NCBI GenBank assembly: GCA_030643125.1
Contig: DAOWML010000091.1
Span: 1-7,874 of the forward strand
Source: Bacteroidales bacterium
GTDB taxonomy: Bacteria; Bacteroidota; Bacteroidia; Bacteroidales; UBA12077
Reading direction: 5' to 3'
DNA length: 7,874 nucleotides
Of the stretch, positions 6,852-7,874 are shown one piece after another. The notes below the pieces were generated by a model. That model did no database searches and had not been told where the DNA came from. It was given only the letters and a program-made list of their open reading frames with translations. The position numbers and the translations under genes are program-made. Numbering within the stretch: position 1 is the first letter of the stretch; every line of letters begins with the position of its first letter.

Positions 6852-7835
6852 TCATAAGCTTGATTCAAAATACTTTTTTTCCTTTTTAAAATCTATAAAA
6901 GGAAACTTTTTTGAGAACTTCTTAATTATTTCAACCTGCTTGTTCAAAAATTTCTTATGATTTTCTGTATCTGGATTTAAAGGACGATGATTTTTTGCAA
7001 GAATGATTTTATCAATTTCTTTAATAATATCTGTTGTTTCTTTTTCAAAGTAGGTTTGAGAAAATTGTTCCCAAATATATTCAATTGCCATATTTGATGG
7101 ATGTAACATATCATCGGCATAAAAACGATAATCGCGTAAATCGTCCATCATAATTTCATAAGCGGGGAAATATTCTACATTTTCAAATTTATTTTTCAAT
7201 TGATTGATAGCTAAAATCAAAGTTGATTTACTTAACTGATTTTGAACTGCTCCATCTTTCCAATGTCGTACAGGGCTTACAGTGAAAATAATTTTTAACT
7301 TTTTATTTAATTCGTTTAACCGATTTATAAGATTAGCCCATTCCACAAATATATCTTCAACTCCTAATTTAAATCTATCGAATTTCTTTGCCGGAATCTT
7401 ATGGCAATTAGAAACTACATTGCCTGATTCCAAATATTTATAAACCCAGGCTGTTCCAAAAGTAATGATCAGATATTTGGCATTTTTTAATTGTTTTGCA
7501 GCTAATTCAACAGATGTGTTGATTTTATTTAAACTTTTTTTCTGATCAGTATCTGAAAACTCCGTATCGTGATAAAAACTAAACCATTGCTCGTTAAAAA
7601 AATTGAGATCAGATTCTGTGAACCGTTTTTGGTCAATTAAAATTTCCAGACCATTTCGAACAGAAACAGGATTGTATAAAACCCCAAAAGGATTTATTAA
7701 AACCGGAAACTTGAGTTCATTCATTTTATCACCAATATTCTCGGTAAAACATGAGCCTAAAAACAAAACCGGTGTGTGGTAGTTTATTTTGTTTTTAGAT
7801 GGTTCGGCTTCAATTATGGTGCGAAAGTTTTTCAT
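6852..7835 (-). CDS. GSCFA-family protein (SGNH/GDSL hydrolase-like)
   Basis: The N-terminus reads MKNFRTIIEA and continues to FLGSCFTENIG (25-35), the family's name-giving GSCFA block with Thr in place of Ala; Ser28 is the candidate nucleophile. Other conserved-looking blocks are FGTAWVY (126-132), TVSPVRHWKDG (185-195) and YADDMLHPS (239-247), whose Asp242 and His245 fit the DxxH of SGNH hydrolases. At 327 residues, length is near the family norm. No signal peptide is seen, so it is probably cytoplasmic. The substrate is unknown; esterase or acyltransferase activity is expected only by analogy with the clan. I chose the ATG at 7835: an in-frame TTG two codons upstream (7841) would abut the tandem repeat and adds only two residues, and MxxFRT is the usual start of the family. 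No Shine-Dalgarno is visible. Confidence 0.9.
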   Translation of the reverse strand: MKNFRTIIEAEPSKNKINYHTPVLFLGSCFTENIGDKMNELKFPVLINPFGVLYNPVSVRNGLEILIDQKRFTESDLNFFNEQWFSFYHDTEFSDTDQKKSLNKINTSVELAAKQLKNAKYLIITFGTAWVYKYLESGNVVSNCHKIPAKKFDRFKLGVEDIFVEWANLINRLNELNKKLKIIFTVSPVRHWKDGAVQNQLSKSTLILAINQLKNKFENVEYFPAYEIMMDDLRDYRFYADDMLHPSNMAIEYIWEQFSQTYFEKETTDIIKEIDKIILAKNHRPLNPDTENHKKFLNKQVEIIKKFSKKFPFIDFKKEKKYFESSL

Positions 7836-7843
7836 TGTCAAAT

Positions 7844-7874
7844 AGCTTTGAGCTTTCAGCTATGAGCTGTGAGC
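7844..7874. repeat. Degenerate 7-base tandem repeat at the window edge
   Basis: The plus strand reads as successive heptamers AGCTTTG, AGCTTTC, AGCTATG and AGCTGTG, then AGC at the edge, so about 4.4 units of consensus AGCTNTG. AGCT is invariant and changes fall in positions 5 and 7. It starts eight bases upstream of the GSCFA gene's ATG and occupies that gene's leader or promoter. It probably continues outside the window. Confidence 0.8.

Overview
The window looks like chromosome from a member of the Bacteroidota. It is AT-rich. Its start sites are mostly A-rich without Shine-Dalgarno sequences. It carries a large TonB-dependent receptor that begins with a carboxypeptidase-regulatory-like domain, a DUF5689-type lipoprotein with an acidic patch after the lipid cysteine, and a GSCFA-family protein, all characteristic of that phylum. 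The style is compatible with Marinilabiliales/Bacteroidales or a relative, but the sequence alone does not settle the order.

Layout. Positions 1-184 hold no gene: an imperfect inverted repeat (4-91), a small perfect palindrome (111-126) and a strong terminator (134-163) for the leftward operon. Positions 185-4695 are a two-gene leftward operon: an outer-membrane TonB-dependent receptor followed, after 26 bases, by a surface lipoprotein built of OB-like segments (DUF5689/DUF6359) and a C-terminal jelly-roll-like domain. A 159-base divergent intergenic region (4696-4854) separates it from a rightward, exported endonuclease/exonuclease/phosphatase (EEP, DNase I-like) gene with a complete catalytic set and its own terminator. 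Next comes a rightward gene for a 238-residue exported protein with a degenerate, cysteine-free redoxin-like C-terminal region and an unusually good Shine-Dalgarno site. A bidirectional terminator separates it from a leftward GSCFA-family (SGNH-hydrolase-like) gene. The window ends in a degenerate 7-base tandem repeat lying against that gene's start.

How the genes may work together. The receptor, lipoprotein and divergent nuclease form the most interesting unit. OB-fold plus EEP domain combinations occur as single polypeptides in extracellular nucleases of the ExeM/YhcR type. Here similar parts appear as separate neighbouring genes beside a TonB-dependent transporter that has no SusD partner. 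My inference is a scavenging module for extracellular nucleic acid or another phosphodiester, with surface binding by the lipoprotein, import by the receptor and periplasmic cleavage by the EEP enzyme. The substrate is not proven by the sequence. The redoxin-like and GSCFA genes show no clear functional link to this unit.
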